In this document: in pieces, positions 34,532-42,445 of the stretch
Layout: each line of letters starts with the position of its first letter
Position numbering within the stretch: the stretch's first letter is position 1
NCBI RefSeq assembly: GCF_017301635.1
Contig: NZ_CP071091.1
Coordinates: forward strand, 6,398,001-6,462,000
DNA: 64,000 bases
From: Myxococcus landrumus
Lineage (GTDB): Bacteria > Myxococcota > Myxococcia > Myxococcales > Myxococcaceae
Direction: 5' to 3'
Position numbers and translations under genes: made by a program
Notes under the pieces: model-generated
Databases searched by the model: none
The model's input: the letters and a program-made list of their open reading frames with translations, nothing else
What the model was told of the DNA's origin: nothing

Positions 34532-34605
34532 TGCCGCGGGCGGGAGTCGAACCCGCAACCTCTGCATTCTGAGTGCAGCACCTCTACCAATTGGGCTACC
34601 GCGGC
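34532..34605 (-). tRNA. tRNA with Leu anticodon (CAG) on a short-variable-loop body
   Basis: 74 nt: acceptor GCCGCGG/CCGCGGC, D arm GCCC...GGT-type with TTGG, anticodon stem CTGCA/TGCAG, loop CTCAGAA (anticodon CAG, reads CTG), a 5-nt variable loop (AGGTT), T arm GCGGG-TTCGACT-CCCGC, discriminator A, no CCA. Bacterial tRNA-Leu normally has a long variable arm, absent here, so the amino acid it carries is uncertain. Confidence 0.85.
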
Positions 34606-34636
34606 AACTGCGACAACATCTGCGACTGTGATTGAA

Positions 34637-34708
34637 TGGAGCCGCCGGGGATTGAACCCGGGACCTCTTGGATGCGAGCCAAGCGCTCTCCCGCTGAGCT
34701 ACGACCCC
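34637..34708 (-). tRNA. tRNA-Ala (anticodon CGC)
   Basis: 72 nt: acceptor GGGGTCG/CGGCTCC with G3:U70 (the Ala identity pair), D arm GCTC/GAGC, anticodon stem CTTGG/CCAAG, loop CTCGCAT, T arm CCGGG-TTCAATC-CCCGG, discriminator A, no CCA. Reads GCG. Confidence 0.9.
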
Positions 34709-34723
34709 ATGTGATGCGCGTGA

Positions 34724-34795
34724 AGCAGCCTGCGGGATTTGAACCCGCGTCGTCCTGAGTGGCGCTCAGGTGCCTCGCCTCTCGGCCAAGGCTGC
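34724..34795 (-). tRNA. tRNA-Gly-like (anticodon GCC) with C33
   Basis: 72 nt: acceptor GCAGCCT/AGGCTGC, D arm GCC/GGC, anticodon stem CCTGA/TCAGG, loop GCGCCAC with C at position 33, T arm GCGGG-TTCAAAT-CCCGC, discriminator T (as in Gly), no CCA. Reads GGC. First tRNA of unit 2, 35 nt after the terminator-like hairpin. Confidence 0.75.
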
Positions 34796-34830
34796 GTGGT
34801 GCTGTGGAGTGAAACACCCGGAAAAGAGAA

Positions 34831-34860
34831 GGGCCGGGTTCCCCGTGAGGAGCCCGGCCC
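34831..34860 (-). terminator. Terminator-like hairpin between the small ORF and tRNA array 2
   Basis: On the minus strand a 12-bp GC-rich stem (34860-34849 with 34842-34831, one G:U) with a 6-nt loop is followed by TTCTCTTTTCC. It shares the GGCCGGG/CCCGGCC stem core with the hairpin at 24467-24497 and has the same place between small ORF and tRNAs. Confidence 0.75.
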
Positions 34861-34898
34861 GCGCATGCCGTGCCTCGTCCGAAGACGGGCACGCAAGG

Positions 34899-35054
34899 TC
34901 AGGTTCCGGGCGGTAGACCGCCGACGGGGGCATCTCCCAGGAGTGCTGGGGCAAGAGCGGTGAACAGGCCGGCGAGCGCAAGCGCATCGATGCCACGGAC
35001 AGTGTCGTTGAGATTCTCGGGATTCATCGGGCTCGTCAGGTTCGCCGTCGTCAT
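34899..35054 (-). CDS. Small protein with SPMNP-x4-DTVRGID motif, leader of tRNA array 2
   Basis: 51 residues from ATG 35054, which is seven bases after a GGAG shared with unit 1. The motif SPMNPENLNDTVRGID occupies residues 8-23; the rest is hydrophobic (ALALAGLFTALAPALLG, possibly a short membrane or amphipathic helix) and ends in a Gly/Pro tail. Its paralogue at 24536-24694 shares only the motif half; the C-terminal halves are unrelated. No known family was recognised. Conserved first half and variable second half resemble leader/core peptide precursors, but no modifying enzyme lies near. A leader-peptide role in controlling the tRNAs behind the hairpin is equally possible. Confidence 0.75.
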   Translation of the reverse strand: MTTANLTSPMNPENLNDTVRGIDALALAGLFTALAPALLGDAPVGGLPPGT

Positions 35055-35057
35055 GTT

Positions 35058-35106
35058 CACCGCTCCTTTCGCCGGAAATTGACGCGCGGAATTACCATCC
35101 CTGACA
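35058..35106 (-). promoter_or_regulatory. Conserved 49-nt leader block of tRNA unit 2
   Basis: Minus strand: TGTCAGG (35106-35100) at one end and the same 17 bases as unit 1 (CGGCGAAAGGAGCGGTG, 35074-35058) at the other, with equal spacing, and a shared GCGTC in between. The middle is otherwise different, which argues for selection on the two ends. Confidence 0.6.
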
Positions 35107-35282
35107 TGCGAGTGTTTCAGCGCCCATCCGCGACGAGCACGAGGACATCTTCCTGGAAACGTCCGGGCTGTCCCCAGGGCTGACCGGCGCGCCCTTTTCG
35201 CGGTATGAGTCCCGGGGAATACCCGCGCCACCGCGCGCTCCGGCCGGAGAGAGCCTCGGACGTCGGGGAGAGAGCGACACGG

Positions 35283-36659
35283 ATGAAGACCCCCCTCCCC
35301 CTCGTCCTGGCAGGACTGCTCGCGTGCGCTGGTTGTTCGGGTGACAGTCCGGACACCCCCTGCACCACGAATCCCTCGGTTCCGCTGGAGGACGTGCAGC
35401 GCGCGGGCGCGCTGGTGTTCCCGGTGGACACCCTGGTGGAGTTCCGGGTGAACATCGCCGAGCTGGCGCAGTCCTGTGGCGGCGATGCTCCCGCCATCCA
35501 GCGCCCCACCGCCGCCACGGCGCAGGTCTTCGACCCGGAGGGCCAGCCCATCCCCGTGGAGGTCGCGTGGGACCCGATGAATGGCGTCCCCCGCCTGGCC
35601 TTCACCCCCACCACGGAGGGGCGGCACCACGTCCTCGTCGCCTTCACGCCCGTGGGCGGCATCCGCCAGTTCGGAATCCACGTGGCGAGGACCTGGAGTG
35701 GCTCGCCCACCCCCGTCACCCTGCCACTGCCCCGTTGCGCGCAACTGGACCGCACCTCCCGCGGACTGTGGCTGTGTGATGGCGTCGCCCTGCGGGACCC
35801 GGCGGCGACCCCGCTGCGCCTGGGCTCCGCCACCTCGCCTCCCGACGTGGCGGTCGCGGGCAACATCGTCTGGGTGCTGGGAGATGGGCGCGTGCGCCGG
35901 TACGTGGACACGGGCACCGAGCTGGAGCTCACCGGGTCGCTGCTCTTGAGCACGACGGAGGCGGTGAAGGTCATCCAGTCACGGCTCGCCTCGGAGAACG
36001 AGCTGGTGGTGATGGACAACCAGTCCCTGCACCGCTTCGTCTTCACGAACACCGGGGTGCTGGAATCTCCTCCTCCCACCCGCTGGGCCCCCACCTCCAC
36101 CCTGCTCACGTTCAGCGTGGACGACGCCGTGGGTCTGCTGGTGCGTGCCGCTCCGGACCAGGTGCTCACCGTGTCGATGAGTGCGCCCAACGACAGCGAG
36201 GCCTGCGCCTACTCGCTCCAGGCCAACGGGTCCTACGCCCGGGCCACCACCCCGTGCACGCCCCTGCGAGGACGACCTGTCGGATTGGAGGAGGGCGTCG
36301 TCTGGACCCACTCCGAAGCCCGTCCCCAGGTCACGCCAAGCCCCGTGCTTCGCCGTTGGGAAATCTCCCAGGGAAGGCTGGTCGAGCAGTCCTCGCTCGT
36401 CCTGGACGGCCGACTCTCGGTCCTGAGGGTGCCCATCCGCACGGGCTTCACCGTCCCCTCCCTCCCAGCGGATACCTGGCAGGTGGCCCTCCCCCGGAGC
36501 CATCCCCCTCGGGCCACGCTGACCCTGGAGCTGGTGCCCGGCACGCTCCTTCGCACCACGGACAATCGCCTCACCCATCCTGGGTTCCACTGGGGCGGCG
36601 ACTCTCGCCCCGCCACCGGGACCACCATCGTCTACGAGCAGACGCGTCCCCACCCCTGA
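35283..36659 (+). CDS. Lipoprotein of unknown function
   Basis: 458 residues from ATG 35283 with a clear lipoprotein signal (MKTPLPLVLAGLLACAGC); the frame above is not used. The rest is beta-strand-rich with repeated VxVxG-type segments (PDVAVAGNIVWVLGDGRVRRYVD), which may form a propeller-like fold, and few Cys. No family recognised. It is divergent from tRNA unit 2 with 228 nt between them. Confidence 0.7.
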   Translation: MKTPLPLVLAGLLACAGCSGDSPDTPCTTNPSVPLEDVQRAGALVFPVDTLVEFRVNIAELAQSCGGDAPAIQRPTAATAQVFDPEGQPIPVEVAWDPMNGVPRLAFTPTTEGRHHVLVAFTPVGGIRQFGIHVARTWSGSPTPVTLPLPRCAQLDRTSRGLWLCDGVALRDPAATPLRLGSATSPPDVAVAGNIVWVLGDGRVRRYVDTGTELELTGSLLLSTTEAVKVIQSRLASENELVVMDNQSLHRFVFTNTGVLESPPPTRWAPTSTLLTFSVDDAVGLLVRAAPDQVLTVSMSAPNDSEACAYSLQANGSYARATTPCTPLRGRPVGLEEGVVWTHSEARPQVTPSPVLRRWEISQGRLVEQSSLVLDGRLSVLRVPIRTGFTVPSLPADTWQVALPRSHPPRATLTLELVPGTLLRTTDNRLTHPGFHWGGDSRPATGTTIVYEQTRPHP

Positions 36660-36829
36660 GACCCCACCTTTGGAGCCCACACGGACGGTGTTGGACTCGA
36701 GGACGGTGACGGCCGTGGAAAAAGCGCGCGGGGATGGCTGCCTGCCTCTCGCCGTGCCCCTCGTGCGGGTGTAGAGAGGCCGGCGCGTCGCGACTGGCCG
36801 CGCGCGCCCACCCTCGGAGGCAAGCCCTC

Positions 36830-38155
36830 ATGATGGACAGCCCTCACAGCGCCTCGCTCTCCATGGAAGAGCTCCATGAGGCGTGGCCGGTGCTCTCCAT
36901 CGATGAGCGCCTGGAGGGCTTCCGACTGCTTCCGTCCTCGGTGGCGGACGACTTCTTCCTGGGCCTGTCCGCGCGCGAGCAGGCGGAGCTCATCCTCCAC
37001 CTGCCGAACTCCGAGCGCCGGACGTGGGTGCGGCTCCTGCCCCCGGACGACCTGGCGGACCTGGTGCAGGCCGTGGAGCCGGAGCAGGCCGAGGCCCTGC
37101 TCTCGCAGCTCGACGATGCCAGCCGTCGTGAAGTCAACGTGCTGCTGGCCTACGCGGAGGACGACGCCGGTGGTCTGATGAATCCGCGCTTCGCCCGCGT
37201 GCGGCCGGACATGACCATCGACGAGGCCATCGGCTACCTGCGCAAGCAAGCGCGGGAGAAGGTGGAGACCGTCTACTACGCCTACGCGCTGGACGCCGAG
37301 CAGCGCCTCCAAGGCGTGCTCTCCCTGCGCCAGCTCTTCCAGGCCGCCAGCGACAAGAAGGTCGCGGACGTCATGCAGCACGACGTCATCACGGTGTCGG
37401 AGAACACGGACCAGGAAGTGGTGAGCCAGCTCTTCACCGAGCACGGCTTCATGGCCCTCCCGGTGCTCGACGAGCAGAACCGGATGAAGGGTATCGTCAC
37501 CGTCGACGACATCGTCGACGTCGTCCAGGAAGAGGCCACCGAGGACATCCAGAAGGTCGGCGGCATGGAGGCCCTCGAGGCCCCCTACTTCGAGGTGGGC
37601 TTCTTCGGCATGTTGAAGAAGCGCATCGGCTGGCTGCTCGTCCTCTTCCTCGGGCAGATGCTCACCGCCACGGCCATGGGCAGCTTCGAGAACGCCATCG
37701 AGCGCGCGGTGGTGCTCAGCCTCTTCGTGCCCCTCATCATCTCGTCGGGAGGCAACTCCGGCAGCCAGGCGTCCACGCTCATCATCCGCGCGCTCGCGCT
37801 GGGTGAGATGCGGTTGAAGGACTGGTGGCGCGTGGCCCGGCGCGAGGTGCTGTCCGGGCTGGTGCTGGGCATCGTCCTGGGCGCGGTGGGCCTGGGCCGC
37901 ATCATGGTGTGGCAGTCGGTGTCCGGAGCCTATGGCGACCACGCCTTCCTGCTGGGCTGCGCGGTGGCCCTGTCCGTGGTGGGCGTGGTGACGTTCGGCA
38001 CGCTGGCGGGCTCCATGCTGCCCCTGGTGCTGCGCCGCTTCGGCTTCGACCCCGCGAGCGCTTCAGCGCCCTTCGTCGCCACGCTGGTGGACGTCAGCGG
38101 CGTCGTCATCTACTTCAGCGTCGCCAGCATGCTGCTGCGCGGGACGTTGCTCTGA
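36830..38155 (+). CDS. mgtE: Mg2+ transporter MgtE
   Basis: 441 residues. It has the MgtE layout: an N-domain of acidic helical repeats (LLPPDDLADLVQAVEPEQAEALLSQL), two CBS domains (~residues 130-250) that sense cytoplasmic Mg2+, and a five-helix C-terminal channel with the PLIISSGGNSGSQASTLIIRALALGE motif. ATG 36830 has GGAGG nine bases upstream; a second ATG follows directly. It is probably a monocistronic gene. Confidence 0.95.
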   Translation: MMDSPHSASLSMEELHEAWPVLSIDERLEGFRLLPSSVADDFFLGLSAREQAELILHLPNSERRTWVRLLPPDDLADLVQAVEPEQAEALLSQLDDASRREVNVLLAYAEDDAGGLMNPRFARVRPDMTIDEAIGYLRKQAREKVETVYYAYALDAEQRLQGVLSLRQLFQAASDKKVADVMQHDVITVSENTDQEVVSQLFTEHGFMALPVLDEQNRMKGIVTVDDIVDVVQEEATEDIQKVGGMEALEAPYFEVGFFGMLKKRIGWLLVLFLGQMLTATAMGSFENAIERAVVLSLFVPLIISSGGNSGSQASTLIIRALALGEMRLKDWWRVARREVLSGLVLGIVLGAVGLGRIMVWQSVSGAYGDHAFLLGCAVALSVVGVVTFGTLAGSMLPLVLRRFGFDPASASAPFVATLVDVSGVVIYFSVASMLLRGTLL

Positions 38156-38195
38156 GCACGGCGGCACACGCCTCGTGCCGTGAGGGAGTCTGGCC

Positions 38196-39119
38196 ATGAT
38201 TCGCACCACCCTTCGGCGCACCCTCACCCTCGCGAGCCCTGAGTCCCCTGGCCGCCCCGCGCATGTCTCCGCCGCCAGCGGACTGGTGCGCGTGGGAGAG
38301 TGGCTGCACATCATCGCGGATGACTCGCTGCACCTGGCCACGTTCCCCCTGAGGGGTGATGCACCGGGGCACCTCTCGCGGTTGTTCGAGGGACTGCTTC
38401 CCGATGAGCCCCAGGCGCGCAAGGCGGCGAAGCCCGACCTGGAGGCGCTGTGCCTCCTTCCGCCCATGGCCGATGCACCGCATGGGGCCTTGCTCGCGCT
38501 GCCGTCGGGCTCTTCGCCCGCACGCATGCGAGGCGCGCTGCTCTCGCTGAACGCGGAGGGCGCGGTCGTGGGCGAGGCGCGGAGCGTGGATTGCTCGACG
38601 ATGTATCAGCAGCTCTCGCGAGAGTTCGGCACGCTCAACATCGAGGGCGCCGCGGTGGTGGGCAACCGGCTGCGGCTGCTGCAGCGGGGCAACGGGGACG
38701 CGGGCATTGATGCGCTGGTGGACCTGGACCGCGAGCGAGCGCTGCGAGGAGTCGAGGTCGGCGCGCTGGGCCCCGAGGTGGTGCGGACGACGCGTCGCTG
38801 GGAGCTGGGTCGCGCGGGCGGCGTGCGGCTGTCCTTCACGGATGCGTCGCCGCTGCCGGATGGGCGCATGGTCTTCACCGCGACGGCCGAGGACACTCGC
38901 GACACCTACGCCGATGGCCCCATCAAGGGCTCCGCGGTGGGCCTGCTCGCGCCGGATGGAACGCCCCTGTTCCTGGATGGCGTGGACGCGAAGGTGAAGC
39001 TGGAGGGCGTGGACGCGCGCGTGGAAGGAGGCCGCGTGCACCTGCTGCTGGTGGCGGACGCGGATGACCCGACGGTGGCGGCGCCGCTGATGGAGGCGGT
39101 GCTGGACGTGGCGGCGTAG
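38196..39119 (+). CDS. DUF6929-like hypothetical protein
   Basis: 307 residues, no signal peptide, built of repeated beta strands (VGEWLHIIADDSLHLATF, GAVVGEARSVDCSTMYQQL, GRMVFTATAEDT). This pattern agrees with DUF6929 proteins, which look like small beta-propellers. Function unknown. It starts 40 nt after mgtE and may share its transcript. Confidence 0.7.
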   Translation: MIRTTLRRTLTLASPESPGRPAHVSAASGLVRVGEWLHIIADDSLHLATFPLRGDAPGHLSRLFEGLLPDEPQARKAAKPDLEALCLLPPMADAPHGALLALPSGSSPARMRGALLSLNAEGAVVGEARSVDCSTMYQQLSREFGTLNIEGAAVVGNRLRLLQRGNGDAGIDALVDLDRERALRGVEVGALGPEVVRTTRRWELGRAGGVRLSFTDASPLPDGRMVFTATAEDTRDTYADGPIKGSAVGLLAPDGTPLFLDGVDAKVKLEGVDARVEGGRVHLLLVADADDPTVAAPLMEAVLDVAA

Positions 39120-39140
39120 GGCTGAAGGGCCCTCGCGTCG

Positions 39141-40049
39141 TCAGTCGTGCTCGTGCGCGGCTTCCTCGGGACGACCCCCCACGGCCTCGAGCGAGGAGCG
39201 CGGCGCGGGACGGGCCCGGTCGAAGGCCACCTCGCGCTGCCCCACACCTTCCGCCGTGGTGTTGGCGATGCGCTTGCGTGCGCGGGCGATGTAGTCCTGC
39301 ACCAGCGACGGGTCCGGGTGCGTCTTGAGCGTCTCCACCCAGGTCTCGATGGCCTTCTCGTGCTCGCCCGCGTCCGAGCGCAGCTTGCCCATCTCGAACA
39401 ATGCGTGGGGCGCCAGCTCCGAGTCCGGGAAGCGGGTGCGCAGGTCCGCGAAGGCGCGCGAGGCATCCTGGCGCCGGCCCTCAATCATCGCGATGGCCTG
39501 GGCCTGGAGGAACAGGGAGTCGTCCACGAAGGCGCTGGTGGCGAAGCGCTCGACGAGGCGGCGCGTCTCCAGCTCGCACTGCTGATAGTCACCCAGCTCG
39601 AAGTAGAGCTTGGCCACTTGATAGTGCAGCTCCGCGCCCTGGGGCGGGTTGCGCTGGAGGGCCGCGGTGAACTGGTCGATGGCACCGCGCAGGTCCCGGT
39701 AGTGAACGCGCAGCAGCTCCGCGAGGATGATGCGCGCCTCGAGCGCCTCGGGGGACTCGGGGCATTGCTGGATGAGCTCGCGGTAGACGCCCACGGCCTC
39801 CTTCACCTTGCGCTGCTCCAGCCAGTAGACGTCGGCGGCGCCCTTCAAGGCGCGTGCGCGGAGGACGAGCGCCTCGGGGGTGCTGTCGTGCCGCAACATG
39901 TCGAAGGCCTTGCGGTACTCGACGAGGGCCTCATCGGGGCGCTTCTCGAAGGTGGCATCACGCGCGCGCTGGAGGTGGTCCACCGGCTTGTCCCGACACC
40001 CGCCAGCCACCAGGGCCAGCCCCACGACGACGAGCCGCAGGGCCCGCAC
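39141..40049 (-). CDS. TPR-repeat lipoprotein
   Basis: 302 residues from GTG 40049, which shares one base with the stop of the upstream gene (TAGTG), so the longer upstream frame is not used. A lipoprotein signal ends VAGGC. About six tetratricopeptide-like helix pairs follow (AVGVYRELIQQCPESPEAL; AAYFELGDYQQ-type pattern near the middle; AIETWVETLKTHPDPSLV). It resembles outer-membrane TPR lipoproteins such as BamD in layout, without proof of that role. The tail is acidic and His-rich. Confidence 0.8.
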   Translation of the reverse strand: MRALRLVVVGLALVAGGCRDKPVDHLQRARDATFEKRPDEALVEYRKAFDMLRHDSTPEALVLRARALKGAADVYWLEQRKVKEAVGVYRELIQQCPESPEALEARIILAELLRVHYRDLRGAIDQFTAALQRNPPQGAELHYQVAKLYFELGDYQQCELETRRLVERFATSAFVDDSLFLQAQAIAMIEGRRQDASRAFADLRTRFPDSELAPHALFEMGKLRSDAGEHEKAIETWVETLKTHPDPSLVQDYIARARKRIANTTAEGVGQREVAFDRARPAPRSSLEAVGGRPEEAAHEHD

Positions 40050-40300
40050 TAGCACTTCTCCGGGATGATGGTGACGCAGCGCGAGGACTCGCAGCTCACG
40101 CAGTCCGCGATGGGCGAGACGTCGGTGACGCACACGTTGACGCGGGAGGTGCGGGGACAGTCCTCGGACGTGACACACCGGTAGACGCTCCCGTCATCGC
40201 GGGTGATGTCCTGGGCCGTGGAGCCACAGACTTCCAGGTCATTGCATCCCAACATCCCCGCCCCGATGGCAGCGAGGACTGCGTGCGCGGTGCGTCTCAC
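40049..40300 (-). CDS. Small Cys-rich lipoprotein
   Basis: 83 residues from GTG 40300: a signal peptide ending MLGC, then a mature part with about nine Cys in ~60 residues (CVTSEDCPRTSRVNVC, CVSCESSRC), which suggests disulfides or metal binding in the cell envelope. The frame continues 12 codons upstream but the GTG gives the normal signal length. It is translationally coupled to the TPR lipoprotein. Family not recognised. Confidence 0.65.
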   Translation of the reverse strand: MRRTAHAVLAAIGAGMLGCNDLEVCGSTAQDITRDDGSVYRCVTSEDCPRTSRVNVCVTDVSPIADCVSCESSRCVTIIPEKC

Positions 40301-40501
40301 GGCGGTCGTTCTACCCGGATTCGACCACGCCGTCACGGGCCGGTGTGCTCGGCCGCCTGCTCATACTTGGGACTTCATGCTTCCTCCAATGCCACGGGCT
40401 ATTCAGGAAATCATGCGTGTCATGAAGTACCCGCCTGTTCGATTCCGGGAGAGGACTCGCGGACAGTGCACACTGGAGCCCACCGCAGCCAGGAGCGTCA
40501 C

Positions 40502-40945
40502 GTGACTCCCGTCATCCACTTCTACAGCGTCACCGATGACCATGGGTGGTGCTCGAACTTCGCGCCCTACCCCATCAAGCTGGGCGGACGGTTGTGGCCG
40601 ACCAGCGAGCACTACTTCCAGGCCCAGAAGTTCGAGGAGCCCACGGCCCAGGAAGCCATTCGTCAGGCACGCAGTCCCATGCTCGCGGCCCGAATGGGAA
40701 GAGACCGCAAGCTCAAGCTCCGGCGCGACTGGGACTCCGTCAAGGTCTCCATCATGCGCGAAGCCGTTCGCGCCAAGTTCTCCCAGCACGAGGACCTCAC
40801 GCGGCTCCTCCTGGAGACGGGCGACGCGAAGCTCGTCGAACACACCGACCAGGACGACTACTGGGGGGATGGTGGAGACGGGAGCGGCAAGAACATGCTG
40901 GGCCGCATCCTCATGGAGATTCGACAGGAGCTCCGCGCTCAGTAG
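40502..40945 (+). CDS. ybiA: NADAR family protein (YbiA-like)
   Basis: 147 residues from GTG 40502 with GGAG upstream. The family signature is complete: FYSVTDDHGWCSNFAPYP, WPTSEHYFQAQKF, RRDWDSVKVSIMREAVRAKF and DDYWGDGGDGSGKNMLGRILM. NADAR proteins act on NAD/ADP-ribose-derived groups; members remove ADP-ribose from guanine or hydrolyse early riboflavin intermediates. No toxin partner is seen next to it. The large frame upstream is not conserved. Confidence 0.92.
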   Translation: MTPVIHFYSVTDDHGWCSNFAPYPIKLGGRLWPTSEHYFQAQKFEEPTAQEAIRQARSPMLAARMGRDRKLKLRRDWDSVKVSIMREAVRAKFSQHEDLTRLLLETGDAKLVEHTDQDDYWGDGGDGSGKNMLGRILMEIRQELRAQ

Positions 40946-40972
40946 TCCCATGACCTTCACCCCCACGGGGAT

Positions 40973-41335
40973 ATGTCCACTTCGCCCGATGCCTCTTCCC
41001 TTTCGCGGCCCTCGACCAACGAACGCTCGGCGTTGGCGAGTGCCATGTTCCTCTTCGTCGCGCTCGTCCTCTCGGGTGGCACCGTCGGCCTCACGGTGGG
41101 CGTCGTCCTGGACAAGACACTCTCCCCCGCGACGCACCACGGCTTCCCCGGCCTCGCGGGCCTGCTCATGGGAACACCCGTGGGCGCGTTGCTCGGCGCC
41201 GGCATCGCGTTGTTCGTGATGCGCGGCCGTACACCTCACCAGCGACTGCGCCTCGCCTTGCTCGCGCTCACCGTGGGCACCATCTGCGCGCTCGGGCTGT
41301 GGAGCTCGGTCCTGCTCGGCATCATGGACTGGTGA
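40973..41335 (+). CDS. Small membrane protein, unknown function
   Basis: 120 residues with three membrane helices (ALASAMFLFVALVLSGGTVGL, AGLLMGTPVGALLGAGIALFVM, LALLALTVGTICALGLWSSVLL) and a Ser-rich cytoplasmic start. It begins 27 nt after the NADAR gene, so probably cotranscribed. No family recognised. Confidence 0.6.
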   Translation: MSTSPDASSLSRPSTNERSALASAMFLFVALVLSGGTVGLTVGVVLDKTLSPATHHGFPGLAGLLMGTPVGALLGAGIALFVMRGRTPHQRLRLALLALTVGTICALGLWSSVLLGIMDW

Positions 41336-41488
41336 GCGCGGCGCCTCGCCAGTCCCCCACGCGCCCCACCACTCATCCCGCGTGGGAGCCGCTCATGGAG
41401 TATCCGGGGCTCCCCGCCTCCGGACACGTACCTTCCTCCCCGCCTGGCACCGCCCTTCCGGCGGCGCCCCTCACCGTGGGAGTCCTCC

Positions 41489-42406
41489 ATGCGTCGTGCC
41501 CCCTTCCTGGCCACGCTCATCGCCCTGGCCCTCTTCTCCGGCTGCGCCACCACCGCGCCCTCCAGCGCATCCACGCAGCCCTCGCCCTTCCTGGTGAAGC
41601 GCTCGGGACATGGGCGCCCGGTGCTGTTCATCCCCGGCCTCGCCTCGGCCGGCACGGTGTGGGACGACACCGTTGCCCACTTCCAGGGCCAGTACGACTG
41701 CCACGTCTTCACCCTCGCGGGCTTCGCCGGTCAGCCCGCCATTCCCGCGCCCTTCCTGCCCACCGTGCGCCGCGCGCTCGCTGACTACATCCGCGCGCAG
41801 GGACTCCAGAAGCCCATCATCGTGGGACACAGCCTGGGCGGCGCGCTGGCGCTTGGACTCGCCGCGGATGCGCCCGAGCTCGTGGGTGGCGTCTTCATCG
41901 TGGACAGCGTGCCCTTCCTCCCCGCCCTGATGTACCCAGGCGCCACGGCCGAGTCCGCGCGCCCCTTCGCGGAACAGACCCGCACGCAGTTGCGCATGCA
42001 GACCGTGGAGCAGCGCAACCAGGGCTCCCGTCACGCCCTGAACATCTACATCTCCGATGAAGCACGCCGCGAAGTCGCCTCGCGCTGGGGCGCGGACTCT
42101 GACCCGGAGACCGTGGCGCAGGCCGTGTATGAGATGAGTGTCACCGACCTGCGCCCGGAGCTGTCCCGCATCACCGCGCCCACGTTCGTGCTCGGCTCAT
42201 GGGTGGCCTTCCAGGGACGTGTCCCTCGCGAGACGGTGGAGGCCCTGTACCGCGGCCAGTACCAGAACCTCTCCACCGCGCGTGTCGTCATGCACGACAC
42301 AGCCCGGCACTTCATCATGTGGGAAGACCCCGCGGGCTTCTACGCCACCCTCGACGGCTTCCTGAAAGCCCACGCGCCCGTGGCGCGCATGGAGTTCCAG
42401 CGCTGA
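41489..42406 (+). CDS. Alpha/beta hydrolase lipoprotein
   Basis: 305 residues: lipoprotein signal (ALFSGC), then an alpha/beta hydrolase with oxyanion region FIPGLASAGTVWDD, nucleophile S115 in GHSLGG, Asp in the VDSVPF / VLGSW region not clearly fixed, and catalytic His in ARHFIMWEDP. It resembles proline iminopeptidase/esterase-like hydrolases anchored in the envelope. It lies 39 nt before the LytS-type kinase, so the three genes to 44232 may form one operon. Confidence 0.8.
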   Translation: MRRAPFLATLIALALFSGCATTAPSSASTQPSPFLVKRSGHGRPVLFIPGLASAGTVWDDTVAHFQGQYDCHVFTLAGFAGQPAIPAPFLPTVRRALADYIRAQGLQKPIIVGHSLGGALALGLAADAPELVGGVFIVDSVPFLPALMYPGATAESARPFAEQTRTQLRMQTVEQRNQGSRHALNIYISDEARREVASRWGADSDPETVAQAVYEMSVTDLRPELSRITAPTFVLGSWVAFQGRVPRETVEALYRGQYQNLSTARVVMHDTARHFIMWEDPAGFYATLDGFLKAHAPVARMEFQR

Positions 42407-42445
42407 GCATGGTGGACTCGCATCCTCTCGGCGGCAGGAGCTCGC

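Noticed and set aside
39854..40501. Long upstream extension of the NADAR gene
   Set aside because: It lies opposite a TPR lipoprotein and a Cys-rich lipoprotein with good signals; NADAR similarity begins at GTG 40502, which has an SD.
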